The position numbers and the translations under genes were made by a program. From Terriglobia bacterium (GTDB lineage: Bacteria > Acidobacteriota > Terriglobia > Bryobacterales > Bryobacteraceae): a stretch of DNA of 64,000 bases. Location of the stretch: assembly GCA_020073345.1 (NCBI GenBank), contig JAIQFI010000003.1:1-64000 (forward strand). Direction: 5' to 3'. The number at the start of each line of letters is the position of its first letter. The first letter of the stretch is position 1. Below the pieces are notes generated by a model. It was not told the origin of the DNA and did no database searches. It was given only the letters and a program-made list of their open reading frames with translations. Of the stretch, positions 52,344 through 61,459 are shown one piece after another.

Positions 52344-55067
52344 ATGCGGTTCTCCGCCGGAGATAAGCTTGGTCCCTACGAGATCACGGGGCTGATCGGC
52401 AAGGGCGGTATGGGCGAGGTGTACCGCGGTACCGACACGCGCCTCGGCCGGTCCGTCGCGATCAAGGTTTCCTCGCGCGAGTTCAACGATCGTTTTGAAC
52501 GCGAGGCGCGCGCCATCTCCACGCTCAATCATCCCAACATTTGCACGCTGCACGACATCGGGCCGAATTACCTGGTGATGGAGTACATTGAGGGCGACCT
52601 GCTGTCGAAGATCATCGAACAAGGTCCCCTGCCACTCGACAAGGCCCTGAGTTACGCCGTGCAAATCGTCGACGCGCTGGCCGCCGCGCATGCCAAAGGC
52701 GTGATCCACCGCGATCTCAAGCCCGGTAACATCATCATTACCAGCAACGGGGTCAAGGTTCTGGATTTTGGCCTCGCCAAGCTCAGCGGCGAAAAGGCCA
52801 GTGACGAATCGGCGGCCCATATCGAAACTGTCACCGAGCCCATCACCCGCGCCGGCGCCATCCTCGGAACGCTGTACTACATGGCGCCCGAGCAGGTGGA
52901 AGGCAAGGAAGCCGACGAGCGGAGCGACATCTTCTCCTTCGGCGTCGTGTTCTATGAAATGATCACCGGCCAGCGTCCCTTCAGCGGCGACACGCAGGCC
53001 GCCGTCCTGGCCTCGCTTCTCAAAGATCAACCGCCGCCGTTGAGTCAGCGCCAGCCGGCAACCCCGCGAGCCCTCGAGCGCGTGGTCAGAAAGTGCCTGG
53101 AGAAAAAGCCCGACGACCGTTGGCAATCCGCGCGGGATCTCAAGCCGACGCTGGAGCTGATCGATCTGGATGCGCCACCGTCCACCTCCACCAGCAGCGC
53201 CTCCGTACCGATTCAGGTCCCGTCGCGGAAACGGTGGTTGTGGCCGTCCGTAGCCGCAGCAGCGTTGATGATCGTCGGCGCGGTGCTGGCGCTCTGGGCG
53301 CCCTGGCGGCCGCGGAACAACCAGGAAGCCGTCCGCTTCCAGATCCCGTCCACCAGCGACATTCGATTCATCCTCGGCGGCTTTCCCGCTATTTCACCCA
53401 ATGGCAAGTGGATTGTGTTCCCCGCCACCGGTTCGGACAACGTGACGCGCATGTATCTTCGCGCGCTGGATTCGGTGGAGGTCAGGCCCCTGGCCGGAAC
53501 CGAGAGTCCCGCCAGTCTTCCGGCGCCTGTGTTCTGGTCGCCGGACAGCCGATTCATCGCCTTTTCGGCGACCGTCGCATCTACTCCAGGAAAGTTGAAG
53601 AAGCTCGATATCTCCGGCGGGCCGCCCCAGGTTGTGTGCGATGTGCCGTCGGCAGTGCCTGGCGCCGGGTGGAACCGCGATGGCGTGATGGTCCTGGGAA
53701 CGAATACGGGACCGCTGCTGAAGGTCCCGGCGGCCGGCGGTGTGGCGACTCCCATCACGGCGATCGACTCATCCCGCAAGGAGACTGCCCATCGTTTTGC
53801 GCAGTTCCTTCCGGACCAGAAGCACTTCATCTACTACCGCTCCTCCTCCGATCCGCAATTCAGCGGCGTTTATGTGGGCTCCATGGATGCCAAGCCGGCC
53901 GGGCAGAGCTTGACACCGGTCCTGCTCACCGACCGCCAGGCCGTGTACTCTCCTTCGGTCATCGGCGGCACCGGATGGCTGCTGTTCATGCGCAATGACA
54001 CGCTCTTCGCACAGCCGTTCGATCTCAGCAGCCTGAAACTCTCAGGAGAAGCCGTTCCGGTGGCCGATCAGGTGGGCTCCTTCCAGCTCGCTAACGCCGC
54101 CTTGTTCTCGGCTTCTGAAAACGGCAACCTGGCATATCGGATTGGAGGCGGTGGAAGCGGGGGCCGCCTGAATCAGCTCACCTGGTTTGACGCTGCAGGA
54201 AAACCTACCGGCAATCTGGGGGAGGCGGGAATTTACGACAGCTTGGCGATATCACCGGATGGCATCCGCGTGGCTATCACTAAGTTTGAAGCGTCATTGG
54301 CCAGCAGCAACATCTGGGTGATCGATGGGGCGCGCGGAACCAGTGCGCCCCTGACGTTTGACCGCAGCAGCAGCGATAACGCTGTCTGGTCGGCCGATGG
54401 GAAGAACATCGTCTATGCTTCCAACCGTGCTGGACACTACGACTTGTATGAGAAATCGGCGGATGGTTCGGGCGAGGAGCGCCTCCTGCTGAAGTCGGAT
54501 CAGGACAAGCGGCCAACGAGTTGGTCTCGGGACGGGCGCTTCCTGCTGTACACAAATTTCGATGCCAAGACAAGCCAGGACCTGTGGATCCTGCCGATGG
54601 AAGGCGACCGGAAGCCCTTCCTGTTCCTGCAGACCGAGTTTGCGGAAGGCCAAGGCCGCTTCTCTCCGGATGGGAAATGGATTGCGTATGTCTCCAACGA
54701 ATCCGGCCAAAACCAGGTATGGGTCCGTCCCTTTACACCCAACCAAAACGAGGGATCCGCGGGTGGCGGTAAGTGGCTCGTGTCCCGAGGCGCCGGAGCG
54801 GCGCCGCGCTGGCGGGCCGACGGCAAGGAACTCTTCTATGGAGATGTCCAGGCATTCGCCGAGATGGCTGTGGACGTCACAACAGACAGCAGCATTCAAC
54901 TCGGAGTTCCCCATCGTCTTTTTGGCGCGCTCCAAACCCTAAGCCCGCCGGAAGCCAGCGCGGACGGAAAGCGCTTCTTGATCGCCGTCATCGGCGGATC
55001 TGCAACGGCTACGACGGACACGCCCTTCAACGTCGTCCTGAACTGGCAGGCTGCGTTGAGAAAGTAG
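52344..55067 (+). CDS. Serine/threonine protein kinase with PD40 propeller
   Basis: 907 residues, the same architecture as the gene at 27048 but well diverged: glycine loop LIGKGGMGEVYRGTD (17-31), Lys41, HRDLKPGN with Asp124, DFG 141-143, APEQ. A transmembrane helix is at about 295-315, and then PD40 repeats (AISPNGKWIVFPATG, VFWSPDSRFIAFS, FSPDGKWIAYVSN). It is located between an intact amidohydrolase gene and the tail of a second amidohydrolase (55114), an interruption-like setting. Targets unknown. Confidence 0.9.
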   Translation: MRFSAGDKLGPYEITGLIGKGGMGEVYRGTDTRLGRSVAIKVSSREFNDRFEREARAISTLNHPNICTLHDIGPNYLVMEYIEGDLLSKIIEQGPLPLDKALSYAVQIVDALAAAHAKGVIHRDLKPGNIIITSNGVKVLDFGLAKLSGEKASDESAAHIETVTEPITRAGAILGTLYYMAPEQVEGKEADERSDIFSFGVVFYEMITGQRPFSGDTQAAVLASLLKDQPPPLSQRQPATPRALERVVRKCLEKKPDDRWQSARDLKPTLELIDLDAPPSTSTSSASVPIQVPSRKRWLWPSVAAAALMIVGAVLALWAPWRPRNNQEAVRFQIPSTSDIRFILGGFPAISPNGKWIVFPATGSDNVTRMYLRALDSVEVRPLAGTESPASLPAPVFWSPDSRFIAFSATVASTPGKLKKLDISGGPPQVVCDVPSAVPGAGWNRDGVMVLGTNTGPLLKVPAAGGVATPITAIDSSRKETAHRFAQFLPDQKHFIYYRSSSDPQFSGVYVGSMDAKPAGQSLTPVLLTDRQAVYSPSVIGGTGWLLFMRNDTLFAQPFDLSSLKLSGEAVPVADQVGSFQLANAALFSASENGNLAYRIGGGGSGGRLNQLTWFDAAGKPTGNLGEAGIYDSLAISPDGIRVAITKFEASLASSNIWVIDGARGTSAPLTFDRSSSDNAVWSADGKNIVYASNRAGHYDLYEKSADGSGEERLLLKSDQDKRPTSWSRDGRFLLYTNFDAKTSQDLWILPMEGDRKPFLFLQTEFAEGQGRFSPDGKWIAYVSNESGQNQVWVRPFTPNQNEGSAGGGKWLVSRGAGAAPRWRADGKELFYGDVQAFAEMAVDVTTDSSIQLGVPHRLFGALQTLSPPEASADGKRFLIAVIGGSATATTDTPFNVVLNWQAALRK

Positions 55068-55113
55068 GTTCGGTCCGTCGTGGCGCTTTTCTTAGCCGGG
55101 CGCGCGCTATTTT

Positions 55114-55167
55114 CGCGGGAAGGAAGTCGACCGGGCGGGGTTGAAAGCCGGCTTCGTTGGTCCCTAG
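55114..55167 (+). pseudogene. 3' tail of a lost amidohydrolase paralogue
   Basis: 17 codons plus stop encode RGKEVDRAGLKAGFVGP, identical in protein to the end of the amidohydrolase at 52219-52272, yet six of its codons differ from that copy, all at synonymous third positions. So it derives from a once-functional diverged paralogue, not from a fresh duplication. Nothing else of that gene remains; the kinase gene takes up the space. Preceding bases still read YF as in related proteins. Confidence 0.75.
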
Positions 55168-55224
55168 TCCATTGACACCCTGATACAGGGCATCTAGAAT
55201 CTAGGCGAGATACAGGAGGCATCC

Positions 55225-56541
55225 ATGAAGAAATTCGGCATTTTGCTGGTGGTCTCTTTTTCCGCTTTCGCCGCCGATTTAGGCAGCGACCGGCCGGTGA
55301 CGTTCACCAAGGACGTCGCGCCCATCCTGCAGGCAAAATGCCAGGAGTGCCACCGCGCCGGAGCCATGGCGCCGATGTCGCTGGTGACCTGGGAAGAAGT
55401 GCGACCGTGGGCGAAGTCCATCCGCCAGCGCGTTGTCACGCGCCAGATGCCGCCCTGGCACATCGATATGACGGTGGGCGTCCACAAATTCAAGAACGAC
55501 ATGTCCCTGTCGGACGACCAGATCAACATCATCACTCGCTGGGTGGATTCCGGCGCGCCCCAAGGCGACCCCAAGGACATGCCTCCGCCCAAACAGTGGC
55601 CCAAGGCGGACGAGTGGCAGGCGGCCCAGGAGATCGGCGCACAGCCCGATCTGATCATCAAAGCGACCTCTTACACTATGCCTCCCAAGAGCCAGGACGT
55701 CTGGTGGCGGCCTCTGGCCGACATTCCGTTAACCGAGCCGCGCTGGGTTCGTGCCGTCGAAGTCCGTCCCACGACGGCCGATGCGCGCAAGACCGTTCAT
55801 CATGCGGTCGCGTACCTGGTTCAGGACGATGGAGACGCCCCTGCCGCGAGTTCAACCAACGATGCCGATCGGCAAGGAGTTCTGATGGAGTGGGCCATTG
55901 GAAAATCCTACGACCTGTTCACTCCCAATACGGGCAAACTTCTGCTGCCGGGATCGAAGATTTCCTGGGATGTCCACATTCACGCGGTGGGTGAAGCAAT
56001 TCCCACGGGCGTCGAACTGGGCTTGTGGCTGTATCCGAAAGGCCAGGAGCCGAAGTATCGCACGCATCTGACCGCATTTCCCGGCAAGACCGGGCCGAAT
56101 CTCGACATCCCGCCCAACAGCGTGATCGAGAGCCAGGGCTTCACTGTGCTGAAGCAGGCGGCCATTCTCGAGAACATCCAGCCGCACATGCACCTGCGCG
56201 GGAAGGCGATGTCCCTGGAAGCGATTCTGCCGGATGGGACCAGCCAGATGCTCAGCTACGTCGGCAACTTCAACTTCAACTGGATGACCAACTACATCTA
56301 CGATGAAGACGCAGCGCCCGTGCTGCCCAAGGGCACCGTCATCAAAGTCACCACCTGGCATGACAATACGATTAATAATCCGCACAACCCGGACCCGGAA
56401 CAATGGGTCGGCTACGGGCATCGCACCGTCGACGAAATGGCGCACGCCTGGGTCAATGTCACCTACATCAGCGATGAAGACTACAGCGCCTGGGCCTCGA
56501 AGCATAAGCCGCCTCGCGAGACGGCCAGCGCCGGACGGTAG
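55225..56541 (+). CDS. Secreted heme c / PHM-like copper fusion protein
   Basis: 438 residues. Signal peptide, then a cytochrome c domain with CQECH (C39-H43), then a C-terminal domain with histidine clusters of the copper type II ascorbate-dependent monooxygenase fold (TVHHAVAYL, HIHAVGE, QPHMHLRGK). AGGAGG 5 bases before the ATG. Plausibly a periplasmic oxidoreductase/oxygenase fed electrons by its own heme. Known in Acidobacteriota genomes as an uncharacterised protein; activity unproven. Confidence 0.8.
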   Translation: MKKFGILLVVSFSAFAADLGSDRPVTFTKDVAPILQAKCQECHRAGAMAPMSLVTWEEVRPWAKSIRQRVVTRQMPPWHIDMTVGVHKFKNDMSLSDDQINIITRWVDSGAPQGDPKDMPPPKQWPKADEWQAAQEIGAQPDLIIKATSYTMPPKSQDVWWRPLADIPLTEPRWVRAVEVRPTTADARKTVHHAVAYLVQDDGDAPAASSTNDADRQGVLMEWAIGKSYDLFTPNTGKLLLPGSKISWDVHIHAVGEAIPTGVELGLWLYPKGQEPKYRTHLTAFPGKTGPNLDIPPNSVIESQGFTVLKQAAILENIQPHMHLRGKAMSLEAILPDGTSQMLSYVGNFNFNWMTNYIYDEDAAPVLPKGTVIKVTTWHDNTINNPHNPDPEQWVGYGHRTVDEMAHAWVNVTYISDEDYSAWASKHKPPRETASAGR

Positions 56542-57348
56542 ATGAAGCCCTTACTCTTGTTCGCTTTCGGCGTGCTGGCGGGCGCGCAGTCGCTGCCGCT
56601 CGAACCGTCGCACGAATCGGGCACCAACATCACCGGCGCGTTCGAAGGATGGTATAAGAATCCCGACGGCAGCTTCAATCTTCTGTTGGGCTATTTCAAT
56701 CGGAACACCCGGCAGGACCTGGATATCCCCATCGGGCCCAACAATCGGATTGAGCCGGGCGGGCCGGATCGCGGACAGCCGGCGCACTTCCTGGCCGGCC
56801 GCCAGTGGGGCATGTTCGTAGTCAAGGTACCCGCCGATTTCGGTTCCAACAAGGTGACCTGGACACTCACCGTCAACGGCAAGACGACTACGATCCCCGC
56901 TAGCCTGCACCCGGATTACGAAATCTCTCCGCTAAAAGAAGAGGCCGTGGGCAATACCCCACCGGTGCTGCGCTTCGAACCACAAGGTCCGTCGGCGCAA
57001 GGGCCGCAAGGGCTGATCGTGGAGCGTACCGCGACCTTGGCGAATCCATTGACGCTATCCGCATGGGTGACCGACGACGGCAAGTTCACCAGCTCATCCA
57101 GTAACCGGCCCAAGAACCTGGGCCCTCCGATCAGGCTGCGATGGACCAAGTATCGCGGTCCTGGAACGGTGACGTTCGCGAAGGACCGTCCGCCGGTCGA
57201 GAACGGGAGTGCGACCACCACGGCCCGATTCAGTGAACCAGGAGACTACGTGCTGCACCTGGTGGTGAACGACTATTCCGGCGATGGCGGCGGCGGGTTC
57301 CAGTGCTGCTGGACCAACGGCGAAGTCAAGGTTTCCGTCAAACCCTAA
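56542..57348 (+). CDS. Conserved secreted beta-rich protein
   Basis: 268 residues immediately downstream of the heme-copper gene (start codon adjoining its stop), so an operon partner. Signal peptide (MKPLLLFAFGVLAGAQS), N-terminal domain with FEGWYKNPDGSFNLLLGYFNRN, and C-terminal segment LRWTKYRGPGTVTFAKDRPPVENGSATTTARFSEPGDYVLHLVVND, reminiscent of PKD/Ig-like folds. Two Cys near the end (FQCCWTNG). Probably an accessory to the monooxygenase-like protein. Confidence 0.7.
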   Translation: MKPLLLFAFGVLAGAQSLPLEPSHESGTNITGAFEGWYKNPDGSFNLLLGYFNRNTRQDLDIPIGPNNRIEPGGPDRGQPAHFLAGRQWGMFVVKVPADFGSNKVTWTLTVNGKTTTIPASLHPDYEISPLKEEAVGNTPPVLRFEPQGPSAQGPQGLIVERTATLANPLTLSAWVTDDGKFTSSSSNRPKNLGPPIRLRWTKYRGPGTVTFAKDRPPVENGSATTTARFSEPGDYVLHLVVNDYSGDGGGGFQCCWTNGEVKVSVKP

Positions 57349-58100
57349 GGCCGCTCCATCCCCTTGGCTTTGAGCGTCGGCGCCACTGCGGGGCTCGAGA
57401 AAAACTTCATCAGCGCTTTTCCGGCGTCGGTATTCTTGCTGTTCGGACCGATTCCCTCGGCGAAGTTCACATAGTGCTGGACCTCGGCGGGTAGCGGCCC
57501 CACCAAGTCGACTCCAGGCGCAGGCAGGATTTCGCTCACCAGAGTCAGCACCATCCCCGCCGAACCGTCGGCCACGCGCGCATTCGACCGGACGGATCCC
57601 TGCTCCAGGATCGTCTTCGATTTCATTTGGCTGGCGATTCCTAACTTGTCTTCCATTTGCACAATGTAGGCGGCACTTGCACCATCCTGCGCGTAGGTAA
57701 TCGATTTCGACGCGAGCAATGCTTTCTTTAGAGCATCGACAGTCTTGATGTCGGGCTTCGCGGCGCCGGCGCGAACGCCGATGCCGATCCCGCAGCGGGC
57801 AATTTCGGTTTGTGTTCCAGCGGCAATCTTCCCTGCTTTTGCCAGGTCGCCGATCACGTCGGAGGTGAGAATCGCCACATCGAACGCCGCCCCGCCCTCA
57901 ATCTGCTTCTTAACCGCGGACGAAGTGCCAAACTCGATGGTCAGCGGACGTCCGGTGGCCTTCTCGGCCTGTGGTTTCAGTTCGTCGATCACGGCTTTGA
58001 CGCCGTTCGATGCCAGCACATGTACGGGGGCGTTCTGTGCCGCCGCTGAGTACGCCGCCAAAACGAAGAGAGCGCTAATGGCTAGAGTTCGTGTTCGCAT
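57345..58100 (-). CDS. Orphan extracellular solute-binding protein (ModA-like)
   Basis: 251 residues: signal peptide and ModA-like fold (VHVLASNGVKAVIDELKPQAEKATGRPLTIEFGTSS; DVAILTSDVIGDLAKAGKI). Such proteins bind oxyanions or small anions for ABC import, but no permease or ATPase lies nearby, so it may act in sensing or with a distant transporter. Convergent overlap with the preceding gene by 3 bases. Confidence 0.8.
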   Translation of the reverse strand: MRTRTLAISALFVLAAYSAAAQNAPVHVLASNGVKAVIDELKPQAEKATGRPLTIEFGTSSAVKKQIEGGAAFDVAILTSDVIGDLAKAGKIAAGTQTEIARCGIGIGVRAGAAKPDIKTVDALKKALLASKSITYAQDGASAAYIVQMEDKLGIASQMKSKTILEQGSVRSNARVADGSAGMVLTLVSEILPAPGVDLVGPLPAEVQHYVNFAEGIGPNSKNTDAGKALMKFFSSPAVAPTLKAKGMERP

Positions 58101-58142
58101 GTGGCATATTCTACAGGAGAATTCGCTGATACGATAGGTCTG

Positions 58143-59603
58143 ATGAAAAACCTGAATCGTCGCGAAATGCTGTACTACACGGGCGGGCTGCTAACGGCGT
58201 CGATTGCCAGAGCTCAAACCAAGGGGCCTGCCGTCAGCCCGGTCATGACCCGGCTGAGCACCTTCATGGCTGCGGCTGCCGCTGCGAACCTTCCCGCCGA
58301 TGTCGTCGAGAAAACCAAGCATATGATTCTCGACACGCTGGCGGCCATGATCTCGGGCTCCGAGCTGCCTCCCGGCCGTTTCGCGATCAACTTCGCCCGC
58401 GCATACAAAGGCGACAGGGTCGCGACCGTCGCCGGTTCCAACGTCCTGTGCGGGCCGATAGAAGCCGCCCTGGTTAACGGGATGCTGGCGCATTCAGACG
58501 AGACCGACGATACCCATCCGCCCTCGCAATCACATCCCGGGTGCTCTACGGTCCCGGCTGCGCTCGCCGCTGGAGAACGGTTCAACATCAGCGGCCGCCA
58601 GTTCTTGCGAGCCGTGACGCTGGGTTATGACGTCGGCACGCGTGTGACCGCCACGCTGGGCCGGCTGGAATACATGTTTGACAGCCATCGGAGCACGCAT
58701 TCGATCGCCGGGACCTTCTGCGCGGCGGCGGCCGCCGGATGCGCCGCTAGCCTCAATGCCCAACAGATGCGCTGGCTGCTTTCTTATACCGCGCAGCAGG
58801 CCTCCGGAACCGCCGCCTGGCAGCGCGACACGGATCACATCGAAAAGGCGTTCGATTTCGCCGGGATGCCCGCTCGCAACGGTGTTACCGCGGCATTGCT
58901 GGTTCAAGCCGGAGGCACAGGCGTCGAGGACATCTTCAGCGGAACCGATAACTTCTTCGACGCGTTCATGCCCAAAAACAAGCCAGACATGGTGATCGAT
59001 AAGCTCGGCGAACGGTACGAGATTTCGCGGACCAACATCAAGAAGTGGACCGTTGGCTCGCCCATACAGGCGCCTCTCGACGCACTCGAGATCTTGCTCA
59101 AGCGATACAAGTTCCAGCCCGATCAAGTGAAGCAGATCGTGGTTCGCGACGCGACCAACGAAGCCAAAATCGTCGACAACCGCGAAATCCCCGATATCTG
59201 CCTGCAGCACATGATCGCGGTGATGCTGATCGACAAGACGGCCTCGTTCAAATCGGCGCACGACGTGGCCCGCATGAAGGATCCAGAAATCCTGCGGCAG
59301 CGCGCCAAAGTCCAGCTGGTGGGCGACGAGGCACTGGAGAAGCTGATGCCACGCCGGGTGGGGATCGTCGAAGTGACACTCAACGATGGGATGAAGTACA
59401 CGGAGCGCGTCGACAACGTGCGCGGCACCTTTGAAAATCCCATGCCGCGCGAGGAAGTGATCGCCAAGGCGCGCGACCTGATCACACCGGTCCTCGGCGC
59501 TGCAACATCGCAGAAGCTGATCGATAAGGTCTTCGACATCGAGAACGTCAAGAGCGTTCTCGAATTGCGGCCCTTGTTACAAAAAGTGCCACAGAAAGCT
59601 TAG
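58143..59603 (+). CDS. MmgE/PrpD family protein with export signal
   Basis: 486 residues from ATG 58143. NRREMLYYTGGLLTASIARAQ is a twin-arginine-like signal, unusual for a PrpD protein. Family body: LPADVVEKTKHMILDTLAAMIS, HSDETDDTHPPSQSHPGCSTVPAALA, GMPARNGVTAALLVQAG. Third PrpD in the window; likely acts on an extracytoplasmic carboxylate. Confidence 0.83.
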   Translation: MKNLNRREMLYYTGGLLTASIARAQTKGPAVSPVMTRLSTFMAAAAAANLPADVVEKTKHMILDTLAAMISGSELPPGRFAINFARAYKGDRVATVAGSNVLCGPIEAALVNGMLAHSDETDDTHPPSQSHPGCSTVPAALAAGERFNISGRQFLRAVTLGYDVGTRVTATLGRLEYMFDSHRSTHSIAGTFCAAAAAGCAASLNAQQMRWLLSYTAQQASGTAAWQRDTDHIEKAFDFAGMPARNGVTAALLVQAGGTGVEDIFSGTDNFFDAFMPKNKPDMVIDKLGERYEISRTNIKKWTVGSPIQAPLDALEILLKRYKFQPDQVKQIVVRDATNEAKIVDNREIPDICLQHMIAVMLIDKTASFKSAHDVARMKDPEILRQRAKVQLVGDEALEKLMPRRVGIVEVTLNDGMKYTERVDNVRGTFENPMPREEVIAKARDLITPVLGAATSQKLIDKVFDIENVKSVLELRPLLQKVPQKA

Positions 59604-60427
59604 AGCTTCCGCGACCACGCCACAACGGCGTCCGCGACCGCATTGGGCTGCTCCACGATGATCGCGTGCGCGGCGTGCGGCACACGCACCACCGTAACCC
59701 GCTTGGCTCCGAACTCATCCACCAGCTCGTTCTTTGCGGACGGAGGCTTGTACGGGTCGTTTTCGCCCTGGATATCGAGCAGTGGCACATTACCCGCCGC
59801 GTAGTATTCCTTCTGCGGAGTCGCATCGCGCGCGATGATCTCGGCTGCGCGCACGCTCGCATGGAACCCGGCGAGCCACGGCCGCGCGTCATTGCCGGGT
59901 GCGAAAAACACGATCTTCAGATGCTTCAGACGCTCGGCTTCAGGCTGCGACGGGTCCGACGCGATCGCGACCGATCGCTGCACCTCCGGGTCGGGCGTCT
60001 TCTGCGCCGCGCCGATCAGGATTACGCCCCGGACCAGTCTCGGGAAATCCACTGCCGTCATCTTGGCGACAAAATGCCCGAAAGCATGCCCCGCCAGGAT
60101 CGCTGGACCTGAGTTCTCACGCTCGATCACGGCGGCGACATCCTTGGCCAGATCGTGCAGCGTCAGGTTCTCCATGGGCCCCGCACTGCGGCCATACCCG
60201 CGTGGCTGCGGCCGGAGCACCCGGAAGCCCGCTGCGGCGATGCGTGCTGCCGCCGGATCGAACTCCTCGGAATCGCGCCCGAGCGAAGGCAGCATCACGA
60301 TCAGCGGCCCGCGCCCTTCGGCGATCACCTCGATGGTGACGTTGTCGCGACGAACGATATCCCTTGTTCGGGCTTGGGAGAACGCCACGCCTGCAAACAG
60401 CAGCGCCACTGCAATCACCGTTTTCAC
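59600..60427 (-). CDS. Alpha/beta-fold hydrolase-like protein lacking the nucleophile Ser
   Basis: 275 residues with signal (MKTVIAVALLFAGVAFSQ). Fold features: IVMLPSLGRDSEEF (oxyanion loop), LAGHAFGHFVAKMTA at the nucleophile elbow with Ala in place of Ser, acid IQGENDPYKPP, and PHAAHAIIVEQP. Without the nucleophile it should not be a classical esterase. Some members of this subfamily carry GHAFG, so this is likely a lineage feature. Role unknown. Confidence 0.75.
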   Translation of the reverse strand: MKTVIAVALLFAGVAFSQARTRDIVRRDNVTIEVIAEGRGPLIVMLPSLGRDSEEFDPAAARIAAAGFRVLRPQPRGYGRSAGPMENLTLHDLAKDVAAVIERENSGPAILAGHAFGHFVAKMTAVDFPRLVRGVILIGAAQKTPDPEVQRSVAIASDPSQPEAERLKHLKIVFFAPGNDARPWLAGFHASVRAAEIIARDATPQKEYYAAGNVPLLDIQGENDPYKPPSAKNELVDEFGAKRVTVVRVPHAAHAIIVEQPNAVADAVVAWSRKL

Positions 60428-60451
60428 GGATATGAGTTTATCATTGCGTCT

Positions 60452-61450
60452 ATGGATAACTCCAAGGCGCGAAATCGCAGAGCGTTTCTACGGGCAGCCG
60501 GCGGAGCCTTGGCGGGCGGTCTGGCTCCGTTGCCCCAACTCCTGGCGCAGGCCGCGCGTTCCGTGCAGACGCCGGTCCTGAACATCGCCTATGAAGAGAG
60601 CGGGCCATCCCAAGGATTTCCCGTCATCCTGCTGCACGGCTTCCCCGACGACGTTCGTGCGTTCGATGAAGTTGCGCCGCCGCTGGCGAAGGCCGGATAT
60701 CGCGTTCTGGTTCCCTATTTGCGCGGGTACGGGCCGACGCGCTTTCGCGATCCGGCTGCTCCCCGCATGGCCGAGCAAGCCGCGATCGGCCAGGATGTGA
60801 TCGACTTTGCGGACGCCCTGCGGCTCCCCCGCTTCGCGGTTTCCGGATTCGACTGGGGCGGACGGGCGGCGGCGATCGCGGCGGCGCTTCACCCGGATCG
60901 CGTGCGTGCGGTGGTTCTAGCCGGCGGCTACACGATACAAGATACCGTCAACGCCTCTCAGCCGGGATCGCCAGAAGCCGAGCAGCGGATCTGGTATCAG
61001 TACTACTTCAACACCGAGCGCGGGCGTGCGGGCCTGAAAGCAAATCGGCGGGCACTCTGCCGCTTCCTGTGGCAAACGTGGTCCCCCAACTGGCATTTCA
61101 CCGACGAGACCTACGACCGCACGGCAATTTCTTTTGACAATCCCGATTTCGTCGATGTAGTCATCCATTCCTATCGCCACCGGATCGGCAACGCGCCGGG
61201 AGAGAAGCGCTTTGAGGCGGTGGAGCAGCAACTGGCCAAGCGGCCCAAGATCCAATGCCCTTCGATCACCCTTTACGGCGCGGACGATGGGATTGCACGG
61301 CCACCCATAGAATCTCCGCCTGCCGAGCGGGCTGCGTTTGCTTCGCTGGTCGCACGCCGCGTGATCAACGGCGTCGGACACTTCATGCCCCGGGAAAAAC
61401 CGGACGAAGTGTCCTCGGCACTGCTGGAATTGCTGGCGTCGACCAAGTAA
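60452..61450 (+). CDS. Epoxide-hydrolase-like alpha/beta hydrolase, Tat-exported
   Basis: 332 residues from ATG 60452. Twin-arginine signal (ARNRRAFLRAAGGALAGG). Oxyanion motif HGFPD, nucleophile elbow SGFDWGG with Asp as nucleophile, as in epoxide hydrolases/haloalkane dehalogenases, and His in GVGHFMPREKP. Divergent neighbour of the Ser-less hydrolase; starts are 24 bases apart. Substrate unknown. Confidence 0.85.
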   Translation: MDNSKARNRRAFLRAAGGALAGGLAPLPQLLAQAARSVQTPVLNIAYEESGPSQGFPVILLHGFPDDVRAFDEVAPPLAKAGYRVLVPYLRGYGPTRFRDPAAPRMAEQAAIGQDVIDFADALRLPRFAVSGFDWGGRAAAIAAALHPDRVRAVVLAGGYTIQDTVNASQPGSPEAEQRIWYQYYFNTERGRAGLKANRRALCRFLWQTWSPNWHFTDETYDRTAISFDNPDFVDVVIHSYRHRIGNAPGEKRFEAVEQQLAKRPKIQCPSITLYGADDGIARPPIESPPAERAAFASLVARRVINGVGHFMPREKPDEVSSALLELLASTK

Positions 61451-61459
61451 GTCCAGGCG

